Positions 6,773 through 13,789 of a stretch of 17,763 nt of DNA are shown one piece after another (position 1 is the stretch's first letter; every line of letters starts with the position of its first letter). The stretch is taken from positions 1 to 17,763 of the forward strand of contig CAZESH010000058.1 of NCBI GenBank assembly GCA_964514665.1, read 5' to 3'. The notes beneath the pieces are model-generated. The model saw only the letters and a list, made by a program, of their open reading frames with translations, was not told the origin of the DNA and ran no database searches. This DNA is from CAZESH01 sp964514665. GTDB lineage: Bacteria; Bacillota; Bacilli; Paenibacillales; KCTC-25726. The translations under genes and the position numbers were made by a program.

Positions 6773-6810
6773 GCAAAGAGACGGCGAAATCTCGCGGTCT
6801 CTTGCATTTT
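6773..6810 (+). terminator. Terminator of the amino acid transporter operon
   Basis: Layered stem: GCAA/TTGC, GAGAC/GTCTC and GCGA/TCGC around loop AATC, with one bulged A and one G-G mismatch, followed by ATTTTA. The T-run is short, but the position 9 bp after the ATPase stop fits a terminator. Confidence 0.7.
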
Positions 6811-6857
6811 ACATCCCAAGGGGAAATCAAGCGCCCACTATACGAGGGATCGGCTTT

Positions 6858-6983
6858 GAGGCGAATCCTGAGCTCCTTACAATAGTTCAGGTTGTCTCGA
6901 TTGCGATAGATTTTGTCGGCCACAATGCCGGGAGGGTAATAAACAAATCGCTGTTTGTACGCTTCCATCGATGCTTGCAGCAA
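6858..6983 (-). pseudogene. Fragment of an IS5/IS1182-type transposase
   Basis: On the minus strand about 42 codons read LLQASMEAYKQRFVYYPPG then IVADKIYRNRDNLNYCKE then LRIRL. This matches the internal segment of IS5/IS1182-group transposases (EAYxxRFGxYPxxxxADKIYRNRxNLxxCKExGIRLSGP), including the conserved YRNR and CKE. After RIRL the similarity is lost (KADPS instead of SGP). Upstream the frame continues weakly to about 7010 without a start. No terminal inverted repeats were found. It is a decayed remnant about one tenth the length of a full transposase, lying in about 350 bp (6811-7123) that otherwise contain no gene I can support. Confidence 0.72.
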
Positions 6984-7123
6984 ACGCGCCTGAAGCCAGC
7001 AGTAATTCCGCTTCTCAGAATTGCAGCACCTGCAAACCCGCGAGGACAGATGAGAGGCTGTGCCCCGTTTTCAATAATTTTTTTGGCGGCTGCGGTGAAG
7101 CGGGAGGGTATCGGGGGAAATCA

Positions 7124-7149
7124 GAAAAAGCCCTTGCCCAGCAAGGACT
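7124..7149 (-). terminator. Terminator of the minus-strand transporter/hydrolase operon
   Basis: Read on the minus strand: 9-bp stem AGTCCTTGC/GCAAGGGCT (one T-G pair), loop TGG, then TTTTTC. It lies 18 bp after the SMR gene stop and closes the long leftward operon. Confidence 0.88.
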
Positions 7150-7167
7150 CTTTGCTTTTTGTAAGGA

Positions 7168-7497
7168 TTATTTGACAAGACCGTTCCCGCCCAATTTCAA
7201 GCCAACGACTCCGATGATAATGAAGACGATGGAAAATATCTTTATGGGTGTAATTTTCTCGTCAAAAAGAATTACACCCAGAACGGCGATCATTGCAGTT
7301 CCAAGACCGGACCATACTGCGTAAGCTACACTGACTTCGATCGACTTGACTGCATAGGTGAGGGAGGTCAAGCTGAGTCCGTAGAACAGGAACATCATGA
7401 TCGAAGGATACAGCTTCGTCAAACTCCCCGAATATTTCATTGTCGTCGTACCGGCCAATTCGAACAGAATGGCCAACATTAATAATAACCAGCCCAT
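7168..7497 (-). CDS. Small multidrug resistance (SMR) family efflux protein
   Basis: 109 residues with four hydrophobic segments, the usual length for SMR proteins. The essential membrane glutamate is Glu13 in LAILFELAGTTTMKYS, matching EmrE AEVIGTTLMK. The third-helix region AYAVWSGLG matches EmrE AYAIWSGVG. The GTTxMK form points to the quaternary-cation (Qac/Ebr) subgroup rather than the guanidinium (SugE/Gdx) subgroup. It is expected to act as an antiparallel dimer in the membrane, exchanging protons for cationic compounds. ATG at 7497 follows GGGAG with about 8 nt spacing. It is the last gene before the terminator and starts 28 bp after the HAD gene, so it is probably cotranscribed, although its role there is unclear. 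Neighbouring SMR pairs such as EbrAB are absent; only one gene is present. Confidence 0.9.
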   Translation of the reverse strand: MGWLLLMLAILFELAGTTTMKYSGSLTKLYPSIMMFLFYGLSLTSLTYAVKSIEVSVAYAVWSGLGTAMIAVLGVILFDEKITPIKIFSIVFIIIGVVGLKLGGNGLVK

Positions 7498-7525
7498 ATA
7501 GTACTCCCGAATGTTTCTGTATATT

Positions 7526-8284
7526 TTATCGCCTCAAAGCCAAATCTTCATAGCTTGAAATCAAGACGTCCGCGTCGTAAAGAGCCTGTTTCGCTTGCCC
7601 GTCCGCGGCGATCCCGATAACCCGAGCGACCCACGCTTGTTTGCCCATTTGCATGTCGCCGTTGGAATCGCCGATCAGCACCGTTTGCGAAGGATGCAGC
7701 CCCAATTCGCTGCAAGCGATCTCGACCATTTGCGGATGCGGCTTGCCGACAGAAACTTGATCTTCGCCGATGATACTGTGAAATTGATGCCTTATCCCCG
7801 CCCATTGCAGATGTTTCTCGGCCGACTCGGTCGTATCGGAGGTGACAACGGCTGTTTTCACCCCATATGCGCTGCATTGATCTAAAAAACCAGTCAATCC
7901 GGCAATCGGCGTTACCGCGGCATTCTGCCCGGCTTGAAGCTCGGCCGAGCGGCAATAACCTCTCGCCAATTCCAAAGCGTCGTTCCAAGCCTTTCCGTTT
8001 ACATACAGATGCCAAGCCGCAATCGTTTCGATCTCCGGAATGGAAGCCATGGCAAGCGGTCCTTTCGGATCGTATCCGCTCACATTACCCTGCTCGTCAT
8101 GCAGCGTACCGAGCAAGCGGAAAGGCGATGGCTCCGCTTCGAACCGCAGAGCTGGCTTCAGCGCTGCGAGCAAATTTTGCGCCCAGGCGCCCCATAAGCT
8201 CATAAAGTCAAACAAGGTCCCGTCTTTATCAAACAAAATCCCGTCGATGCGTATTTCCTGTTCTCCTATCCGCAAAATAGCCAT
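7526..8284 (-). CDS. HAD-superfamily phosphatase (phosphoglycolate phosphatase-like)
   Basis: A 252-residue HAD hydrolase. Motif I DKDGTLFDF has the nucleophile Asp19 and the acid/base Asp21. Motif II is VTSDT (Thr148-Ser149), motif III Lys is Lys181 in GKPHP, and motif IV is GDSNGD (Asp206, Asp210). The helical cap between motifs I and II is of the C1 type seen in phosphoglycolate phosphatase-like enzymes that act on small phosphate monoesters in the cytoplasm. The ATG follows AAGGAG by 9 nt and lies 13 bp after the PHP hydrolase gene, so the two are cotranscribed. In this operon it could remove phosphate from a product released by the PHP enzyme; the substrate is inference only. Confidence 0.92.
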   Translation of the reverse strand: MAILRIGEQEIRIDGILFDKDGTLFDFMSLWGAWAQNLLAALKPALRFEAEPSPFRLLGTLHDEQGNVSGYDPKGPLAMASIPEIETIAAWHLYVNGKAWNDALELARGYCRSAELQAGQNAAVTPIAGLTGFLDQCSAYGVKTAVVTSDTTESAEKHLQWAGIRHQFHSIIGEDQVSVGKPHPQMVEIACSELGLHPSQTVLIGDSNGDMQMGKQAWVARVIGIAADGQAKQALYDADVLISSYEDLALRR

Positions 8285-8297
8285 AAGCGGTATCTCC

Positions 8298-9797
8298 TTA
8301 TCTTTTCAACCGCTCCAGCACTTCCGACCAATAGGTCAAGCGTCGGCTCGTCTCCCCGCTATAGACCGGATTGACGAAAGCAAGCAGGCGGCCTTCGGCA
8401 TCTCTGATTTCCGCACGAATCCATTGAAAGCGGTTATGTGCCCAAGTCGATTCCAAACGGCATACGCTGTTCGGATCGCTGGCTTGTATTTCGCGGAGTT
8501 CGCCGTTTTCGATCCAGTGCACGACGCTGCCGAAGGGAGCGTTGTGAATTTCAAGTTCATAAAGGAAAGACGCAGTTCCGGAGTCGCCAACCGGCGACGC
8601 CACTTTATCCCCGGGACGATAAGTTTGTCCGCCGCAAAGCAGCTTGGGCTCGAGCTCAGGCCCTCTGGTCACGTAGCTGTGTCCGGAACGAATGGCTTGC
8701 AAAATGGCAGACGCCGAACAGCGGTCTGTCCATACGAAAGTTGCCGGATCTCCTACAAGAGACGGTTCCCCGCCTTCCGTGTAGCTTTCGTGAGGAAGCA
8801 AATGCGTATCGCTGCCGCCGATTGCCCAGACAAGGACCCCGTTTTGCCACATTAAATCCCAAGCTTTCAAAGCTTTCTCCGTCGCTTCCGGATTGTCGGG
8901 AAACGTCGGATCGTTCCAAATTTCCATTACATCGAACAGCTCCAGGCGGATGTCTCCAAGCTGCCAATCCCAAGGGGCCAGCAGCGGGTGATTGAGGCTG
9001 TTCACCGCTCCGCAATTTCTCGATTGCTTCAAGATCCGCTCCATGCCTTGATCCGTTTCCAGAGAGGATTCGTTCCCGTCGCCGTCCCACAGTTGGACCC
9101 ATTCACGAATGCCGAGCGCATTGTAATGCCCCTTGGAGCCCGTCATCTCCACTCCCGGAATGACCAGCAGCTCCGTTTCCGGCCACCCGGTAGTCACAAT
9201 ATTGTGCTCCGTGATGGCGATGAAGTCCAATCCTTGGGACACAGCCGACGCATTCAGCAACCTGGCGGTCTGTTTGCCGTCGGACAAGCGGGTATGCATA
9301 TGAAAGTCGCCTTTATACCATCGTTCTCCGATTTTCGTCGGGCGATTCCAATCGTAGGACGTATAGGGCAAGCTTGCCGCACTCGCATCGGCCAAAGCCG
9401 TCTGCTTCGTCCACCAGACGCTTTCGCCGCAGCCAATGGTGCTTTGCCGCTCCGGTTCGCCTGTCATGGCGGCGAGTTCCAATTCGCAGGTCCAAGGCTT
9501 GTTCCATTGGCCGGCAAGCCGGACGGTCCAAGTTCCGGGGGGGATTTCCCCCGGAACGGAGCCGCAGCTGCACAGGTCGGCTTCAGGACCGACAACCAAT
9601 GCAAATTCATCGTTTTTGCACAAATACTGCATGCGGATATGACCGTCTGGATCGATCAAATGAAGATACATCCACTGCCCGGCCGGCTGTTTTGCGTTGA
9701 TGGCGAGCCAATCCGCTTTTTCATGCAGTTCGAAATCATGATGGAGCAACGCAGGGTTGCCGATTTCAGCAGAGGATAGATGAATGGTCAGCTTCAA
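8298..9797 (-). CDS. PHP-domain metallohydrolase, CehA/McbA family
   Basis: 499 residues from a TTG start. Residues 1-150 form an N-terminal domain with a beta-rich look. The PHP metal-binding domain follows: HMH at 166-168 (GDFHMHTRLSDG), EHN at 197-199, Glu217 (IPGVEMTG), His224, His270 (NSLNHPLL), and Asp330/His332 (GGSDTH). A C-terminal domain covers about 400-499. PHP proteins use a multinuclear metal site to cleave phosphoesters; the CehA/McbA group takes its name from a carbaryl hydrolase, so other ester substrates are possible. No signal peptide, so cytoplasmic. The ribosome site GGGAGG is formed by the last two codons of the upstream binding-protein gene, 6 bp separating stop and start, so translation is probably coupled. 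Operon context with a UgpB-like importer suggests a phosphodiester substrate. Confidence 0.88.
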   Translation of the reverse strand: MKLTIHLSSAEIGNPALLHHDFELHEKADWLAINAKQPAGQWMYLHLIDPDGHIRMQYLCKNDEFALVVGPEADLCSCGSVPGEIPPGTWTVRLAGQWNKPWTCELELAAMTGEPERQSTIGCGESVWWTKQTALADASAASLPYTSYDWNRPTKIGERWYKGDFHMHTRLSDGKQTARLLNASAVSQGLDFIAITEHNIVTTGWPETELLVIPGVEMTGSKGHYNALGIREWVQLWDGDGNESSLETDQGMERILKQSRNCGAVNSLNHPLLAPWDWQLGDIRLELFDVMEIWNDPTFPDNPEATEKALKAWDLMWQNGVLVWAIGGSDTHLLPHESYTEGGEPSLVGDPATFVWTDRCSASAILQAIRSGHSYVTRGPELEPKLLCGGQTYRPGDKVASPVGDSGTASFLYELEIHNAPFGSVVHWIENGELREIQASDPNSVCRLESTWAHNRFQWIRAEIRDAEGRLLAFVNPVYSGETSRRLTYWSEVLERLKR

Positions 9798-9803
9798 CGC
9801 TTT

Positions 9804-11171
9804 TTACCTCCCTAATTTATCTAGCGCCTGCTGTGCTTTCGCTTTCGCTTCCTTCAAAGCTTTCTCCGCCGGAATATTTTCAATCTCCACTTTATCTGCG
9901 GCAACACTGAGCGCATCGTTAATTTTGCCTCCGGTCGGATCTACAAACGAAGGGGATGCGGTTTGCGCCTGCAAAAGCGGCACCTTGATTTGCGGATTTT
10001 TCTCGCTGAATGCTTTAAACGCCGGGTCATCCAACGACGATTTGCGGACCGCGATGTAGCCAGTGTTCATCGACCAAAATGCGGAATTCTCCGGACTTGT
10101 GAAAAAGGCCAGCCATTTGATCGCAGCTTTTTGCTGCTCCGGCGAAGCAAGTGCCGGAATGCCTGCCATAAGGGCTCCCGCTTGCGGCTTCGCTTCATGT
10201 CCCGCCCATGCCGGCTGCGGGAATGCCGCGATTTTGCTGAAGTCCAGATCGCCTTGGTCGCCGCTCGATCCCGTATATCCGGCAGCTTGATCCTTCATTA
10301 CGTCGTCGATCGTTTTGTACCAATATTCCCACCCTTGACCGCCGGAATGAATGCGCATGATTTTATCCTCGTGAATCCATTTGCGGAAGGCGTTCCAAGT
10401 ATCTATCCATTCTTTGCTGTCGATCAATACCGTCTTGCCGTCATCGCTCAATATTTTTCCGCCCCGGCTGAGTGCCGCATCCGTCAAGTTTCCGGATCCC
10501 CACATCGGTTCCCAGCCGTATACCTTCACATTGCCGCCTTCTTTGGCGGTCAGTTTTTTTGCCGCTTCGGCCAGTCCTTCCCACGTTTTCAGCTGATCCG
10601 GGGAAATATTCGCTTTTTCGAACAGGTCTTTACGATAATACAGCACCTGCGTCGTTCCGTACATCGGGATGAAATACTGCTTGCCGTCCACTTTACCCTG
10701 ATTCCAGAAAGCCGGGATATAATCGTCCTCTTTTATCGAAGGGGCTTCTTTGATCAAGTCGTCAAGCTGCGCAAAATAGCCTTTGCGCGCCCACTCTTCA
10801 TTGGAAGCGAGCACGGCGGCGGGAACTTTTTTGGCGGCGATGGCAGCCTGCAGCTTCTGTGACGTTTCCGAGTAATTTCCTTGAACAATCGGTTTGACAA
10901 CTACTTCATTTTGAGATGAGTTAAACTTGTCGATCAACGCTTTTACATTTTCCCCAAGCTTGCCGCCAAGACCGTACCAAAACTCGATTTCGACGGGCGC
11001 TTTCGGCGCTTCTGTTTTTTGGGGCACTTCTGTTTTCTGGGGAGCTGCCGTTTCTTTCGGCGCTGCTTGATTTTGCGCCTCGGATAATTTTGTTCCTTGA
11101 TTGGAGCAAGCGCTGGCGAAAATTGCGAAAAATATCATCATCATTGCCAATACGGATTTCATTTTAAACAT
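9804..11171 (-). CDS. UgpB-like ABC transporter substrate-binding lipoprotein
   Basis: 455 residues, family-1 extracellular solute-binding protein. The start ATG at 11171 is preferred because GGAGGAG lies 6 nt upstream; an in-frame ATG at 11186 lies before that site. The signal peptide ends ASAC, lipidated Cys22. A low-complexity linker (about residues 30-55) repeats PQKTEV and PQKTEA. Similarity to E. coli UgpB is visible: EFWYGLGGKLGENVKALIDKF and VQGNYSETSQKLQAAIAAKKVPA against its FWHSMEGELG and KGNYEQSL...TGNAPA, then TGSSG and NTGYIAVRKS against TASSG and KTGYLPITK. UgpB binds glycerol-3-phosphate and glycerophosphodiesters, so a related ligand is likely but unproven. Cotranscribed after two permeases; 52 bp separate it from the second, containing a small hairpin (AAGGG/CCCTT) around the permease stop. 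Confidence 0.9.
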   Translation of the reverse strand: MFKMKSVLAMMMIFFAIFASACSNQGTKLSEAQNQAAPKETAAPQKTEVPQKTEAPKAPVEIEFWYGLGGKLGENVKALIDKFNSSQNEVVVKPIVQGNYSETSQKLQAAIAAKKVPAAVLASNEEWARKGYFAQLDDLIKEAPSIKEDDYIPAFWNQGKVDGKQYFIPMYGTTQVLYYRKDLFEKANISPDQLKTWEGLAEAAKKLTAKEGGNVKVYGWEPMWGSGNLTDAALSRGGKILSDDGKTVLIDSKEWIDTWNAFRKWIHEDKIMRIHSGGQGWEYWYKTIDDVMKDQAAGYTGSSGDQGDLDFSKIAAFPQPAWAGHEAKPQAGALMAGIPALASPEQQKAAIKWLAFFTSPENSAFWSMNTGYIAVRKSSLDDPAFKAFSEKNPQIKVPLLQAQTASPSFVDPTGGKINDALSVAADKVEIENIPAEKALKEAKAKAQQALDKLGR

Positions 11172-11223
11172 GTTTTTCTCCTCCATTGTATAAATTGAAT
11201 TTGTCCTGTCCGATTGAAGGGCG

Positions 11224-12066
11224 CTACCCTTTGTTCACCCCGAAGCTGTTGTTCACCCCCTTAATAATCCATTTTTGGGCTGCGACAAACAGCACGATCA
11301 GCGGAAGCACGGAAAACGTGCTGCTGGCCATAATAAGCGGCCATTTCAGGCCGTACGCACCGCCCTCGACGAAGAACGAGCGAAGACCCGCGGAAATCAA
11401 GCTCACTTCCGGGCTTTTCGTGATCAGCATCGGCCAGAAATAGTTGTTATACTGCCCGATGAACGTGAGAATCGACATTACGATGAAAGTGGATTTGGAG
11501 AGCGGTACGGCCATCGACCATAAGATACGCCAATGTGAGGCGCCGTCGATTTTGGCAGCTTCCACGATTTCTTTGGGCAGCTGCATAAATGCCTGTCTTG
11601 CGAGAAATATGGAGAATACACTGACAGCGTTTGAAATAATAAGTCCTGTATAGGTATCCAGCAGATGAAGCTCGGAAATGATGATGTAACCCGGCAAATA
11701 CGTGGCGGCTACCGGCAGCATATAGCTGACCATAATGATCGCCATCAATGGTTTGTTCAAGACAAATTTCATGTGGGAAAAGGCATAGGCCATCATCGCC
11801 GAATTGATCAGTTGAATGAATACAATCGCCAAAGCAACTCCTACGCTGTTGAGTAAATATCGCTCGAACGGAGCGGCATTCCATGCGTCGGCAAAATTCC
11901 TCCAAACAGGGTGCGACGGCCACAGTACAGGCGGAAACAACCATATTTCATCATTCGTTTTCAAGGCGCTTGACGCCATCCAAAAAAACGGAAAGGCCGT
12001 GACGAGGCTCGCTGCCAGCAGCAGGAGATGACGCAGGAGACGCCAAAGAGTCGTTTCGTTTTTCAC
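11224..12066 (-). CDS. CUT1-type ABC transporter permease (UgpE/MalG-like)
   Basis: 280 residues with about six membrane segments. The EAA loop that docks to the ATPase reads EAAKIDGASHWRILWSMAVPLS. The preferred start is GTG at 12066 (VKNETTLWRLL), 7 nt after AAAGGAG. An earlier in-frame GTG at 12084 would lie upstream of that site. The gene begins 14 bp after the stop of the other permease, with which it should form the heterodimeric channel for the UgpB-like binding protein. No ATPase is encoded nearby, as is common in Gram-positive CUT1 systems that share an MsmX-type ATPase. Confidence 0.93.
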   Translation of the reverse strand: MKNETTLWRLLRHLLLLAASLVTAFPFFWMASSALKTNDEIWLFPPVLWPSHPVWRNFADAWNAAPFERYLLNSVGVALAIVFIQLINSAMMAYAFSHMKFVLNKPLMAIIMVSYMLPVAATYLPGYIIISELHLLDTYTGLIISNAVSVFSIFLARQAFMQLPKEIVEAAKIDGASHWRILWSMAVPLSKSTFIVMSILTFIGQYNNYFWPMLITKSPEVSLISAGLRSFFVEGGAYGLKWPLIMASSTFSVLPLIVLFVAAQKWIIKGVNNSFGVNKG

Positions 12067-12080
12067 CGGTTTCACTCCTT

Positions 12081-12965
12081 TCACGATAAATAATGAACCC
12101 TGTTTTTTAATACGGCGATAGAAGACAGCGACAAAGCGATAGAGATGAAAACCAGCACGACCGACACGGAAGAAGCTTGTCCGATATTGAATTGTTCGAA
12201 GGCCGACTGATAATACATATAAAGCAATGTGCGGGTCGATCCCGATGGGCCACCTTGTGTCAAAATGCTGATTTGATCGTAAGCTTGAAGTGATTCAATC
12301 ACCAGCACAATCGCCAGAAAGAAGCTGGTTGGTGAAATCAGGGGAAGCGTAATCCGGAAAAAGCTTTGGATACGGTTTGCCCCGTCCAGCTGCGCCGATT
12401 CCTTCAGATCGTTCGGGACGGACTGAAGCGCCACCAGATAGAACACCATCGTCCAGCCGATTCCCTTCCAAAAGGTGACGATGATGACAGCCACCAATGC
12501 CGATGCAGGATTCTGAAGCCATGGCACGGGATTCAGATGCAGCGCTTTGAGTATGATGTTGGCCAGACCGACACGCGGCTCAAAAATCCAGGCCCATACG
12601 ATGGAGACGGCAACAGTCGGAGTCACCCAAGGCGAGAAAAGAATCGCCCGGTATACGGCCGAGCCGGCCAATTTGTCGTGAAGCAGCAGGGCAAGCAGGA
12701 GCCCGCCTGCCATTGTCGGCAGCACGGTGCCTGCAGCAAAGGTGAACGTTACGCGCAGGGATTGGTAAAAATCGGGGTTCAGCAGCAGATCGGCATAATT
12801 GCTCAACCCGACAAAATGCTTGACCGGATTCATGAAATCCCAGTCGGTAAAGCTTAAATAAAAAATGTAGGTCATCGGGATCAGCCAAAACATCGATAAC
12901 GGAATCAGCGCCGGCAAAATAAACAACACGGTTTCAGCTTCGCCGATTTTTCGGAGCAGTTTCAT
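12081..12965 (-). CDS. CUT1-type ABC transporter permease (UgpA/MalF-like)
   Basis: 294 residues with about six membrane segments and the typical opening of this family (ETVLFILPALIPLSMFWLIPMTYIFYLSFTDWD). The EAA loop reads ESAQLDGANRIQSFFRITLPLI. The ATG at 12965 follows AAGGAGG by 6 nt; an upstream in-frame ATG at 13025 overlaps the promoter and is rejected. It is the first gene of the leftward operon, about 44 nt downstream of the predicted transcription start. It should pair with the permease encoded next. Confidence 0.94.
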   Translation of the reverse strand: MKLLRKIGEAETVLFILPALIPLSMFWLIPMTYIFYLSFTDWDFMNPVKHFVGLSNYADLLLNPDFYQSLRVTFTFAAGTVLPTMAGGLLLALLLHDKLAGSAVYRAILFSPWVTPTVAVSIVWAWIFEPRVGLANIILKALHLNPVPWLQNPASALVAVIIVTFWKGIGWTMVFYLVALQSVPNDLKESAQLDGANRIQSFFRITLPLISPTSFFLAIVLVIESLQAYDQISILTQGGPSGSTRTLLYMYYQSAFEQFNIGQASSVSVVLVFISIALSLSSIAVLKNRVHYLS

Positions 12966-12982
12966 CAAGACCTCCTTGTGTT

Positions 12983-12998
12983 CAAAAAAAATTGAATA
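12983..12998 (-). repeat. 16-nt leader repeat, copy 1
   Basis: On the minus strand TATTCAATTTTTTTTG lies in the early transcribed leader of the transporter operon. An identical copy in the opposite orientation is at 13153-13168, at the start of the divergent regulator transcript. Confidence 0.7.
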
Positions 12999-13015
12999 AA
13001 TATAAAAAATACCAA

Positions 13016-13044
13016 ATAATATCAATAAAAATCATTTTGTACAA
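13016..13044 (-). promoter_or_regulatory. Probable sigma-A promoter of the leftward transporter operon
   Basis: On the minus strand: -35 TTGTAC (13044-13039), spacer of exactly 17 bp, -10 TATTAT (13021-13016). The -35 lies inside the TTGTACAA palindrome at 13037-13044, so a protein bound there would cover it. Confidence 0.6.
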
Positions 13045-13058
13045 AAAATATTGTACAA
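13037..13058. promoter_or_regulatory. Paired TTGTACAA palindromes, probable operator
   Basis: Two identical perfect 8-bp palindromes TTGTACAA at 13037-13044 and 13051-13058, centres 14 bp apart, separated by AAAATA. One overlaps the -35 of the leftward operon and the other lies just upstream. The divergent gene encodes a GbsR-type regulator, which is the natural candidate to bind here; that link is inference. Confidence 0.55.
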
Positions 13059-13117
13059 TAATCATCTATTTTTAGTGTCAACAGAGTATGTGCTGGACGT
13101 TAAGAATCGATTAATTT

Positions 13118-13146
13118 TTGGGACTGGTTTTTTAAAATGTTATAAT
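13118..13146 (+). promoter_or_regulatory. Probable sigma-A promoter of the regulator-kinase operon
   Basis: -35-like TTGGGA (13118-13123), 17-bp spacer, exact -10 TATAAT (13141-13146) with a TG extension one base upstream (TGT-TATAAT). Predicted start near 13153. Confidence 0.65.
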
Positions 13147-13152
13147 AGTTGA

Positions 13153-13168
13153 TATTCAATTTTTTTTG
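13153..13168 (+). repeat. 16-nt leader repeat, copy 2
   Basis: TATTCAATTTTTTTTG lies at the predicted start of the regulator transcript. It is identical to the minus-strand copy at 12998-12983, so both divergent transcripts begin with the same short T-rich element. Confidence 0.7.
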
Positions 13169-13204
13169 TATGAAGCAATAGTTGGGGATGGGAAGTGAAA
13201 CGCA

Positions 13205-13741
13205 ATGCCGGAATCCGATTGGTCAGAAAAAAGGCTTGAACTCCGAGAAAAAGTAATCGATGCCATTGCTGATACGATGGATTTGTACGGGGTTACGCCC
13301 AGTGCGGGAAAGTTGTACGGAATATTATTTTTTGAAGAGTCGCCGATGACTTTGGAAGAAATGAAAGATGTCATGGGCATGAGCAAGAGCAACATGAGTT
13401 ATGTCGTCAGAGCGCTTCTCGATTCGAATATGGTTGTGAAGCTGGACAATAAGCAGGAGAGAAAGGATTTGTATCAAGCGGAGGGGAATTTTTTCACGGC
13501 GTTCCAAAACTTTTTTGCCATCAAGCTGCAGCGTGAAATTGATGTGATGATCAATGCCATCAACGAAGTTACCCCGGAATTGAAAGAACTGATCCTGCAT
13601 GTGGATACACCCGGGGAAGTGCGAAATCAATCGCTGAAAGATTTGCATAAGCTCGTCCATGCGGCTCAGTACTATGCCTGGCTTCAGACTTTTGTAGATG
13701 AAATCAAAGAGGGAAAGGTATTTCGGCAAAATCGACAATAA
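13205..13741 (+). CDS. GbsR/MarR-type transcriptional regulator
   Basis: 178 residues. The first part matches GbsR-type regulators: REKVIDAIADTMDLYGVTPSAGKLYGILFF (read in pieces), then the winged-helix region PMTLEEMKDVMGMSKSNMSYVVRALLD at about residues 47-73, then KDLYQAEGNFFTAF. GbsR of B. subtilis is a choline-responsive repressor of glycine betaine synthesis and uptake genes. The ATG at 13205 has only a weak ribosome site (GGGAAG, about 9 nt away). The gene is divergent from the transporter operon and cotranscribed with a kinase gene 48 bp downstream. It is the likely controller of both transcripts through the TTGTACAA sites. Its effector is unknown; a choline- or glycerophosphocholine-like signal is an idea, not a finding. 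Confidence 0.85.
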   Translation: MPESDWSEKRLELREKVIDAIADTMDLYGVTPSAGKLYGILFFEESPMTLEEMKDVMGMSKSNMSYVVRALLDSNMVVKLDNKQERKDLYQAEGNFFTAFQNFFAIKLQREIDVMINAINEVTPELKELILHVDTPGEVRNQSLKDLHKLVHAAQYYAWLQTFVDEIKEGKVFRQNRQ

Positions 13742-13789
13742 GGTGAAGGAGCCTGCTGCAACAAGACTGATCCTGAAAGGAGCAATCGT

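Noticed and set aside
8040..8855. 271-codon plus-strand frame
   Set aside because: Antisense to the HAD and PHP genes, both of which have intact catalytic motifs and ribosome sites.
9963..10862. 299-codon plus-strand frame
   Set aside because: It lies antisense within the UgpB-like gene and is a by-product of its codon usage; the translation has no family features.
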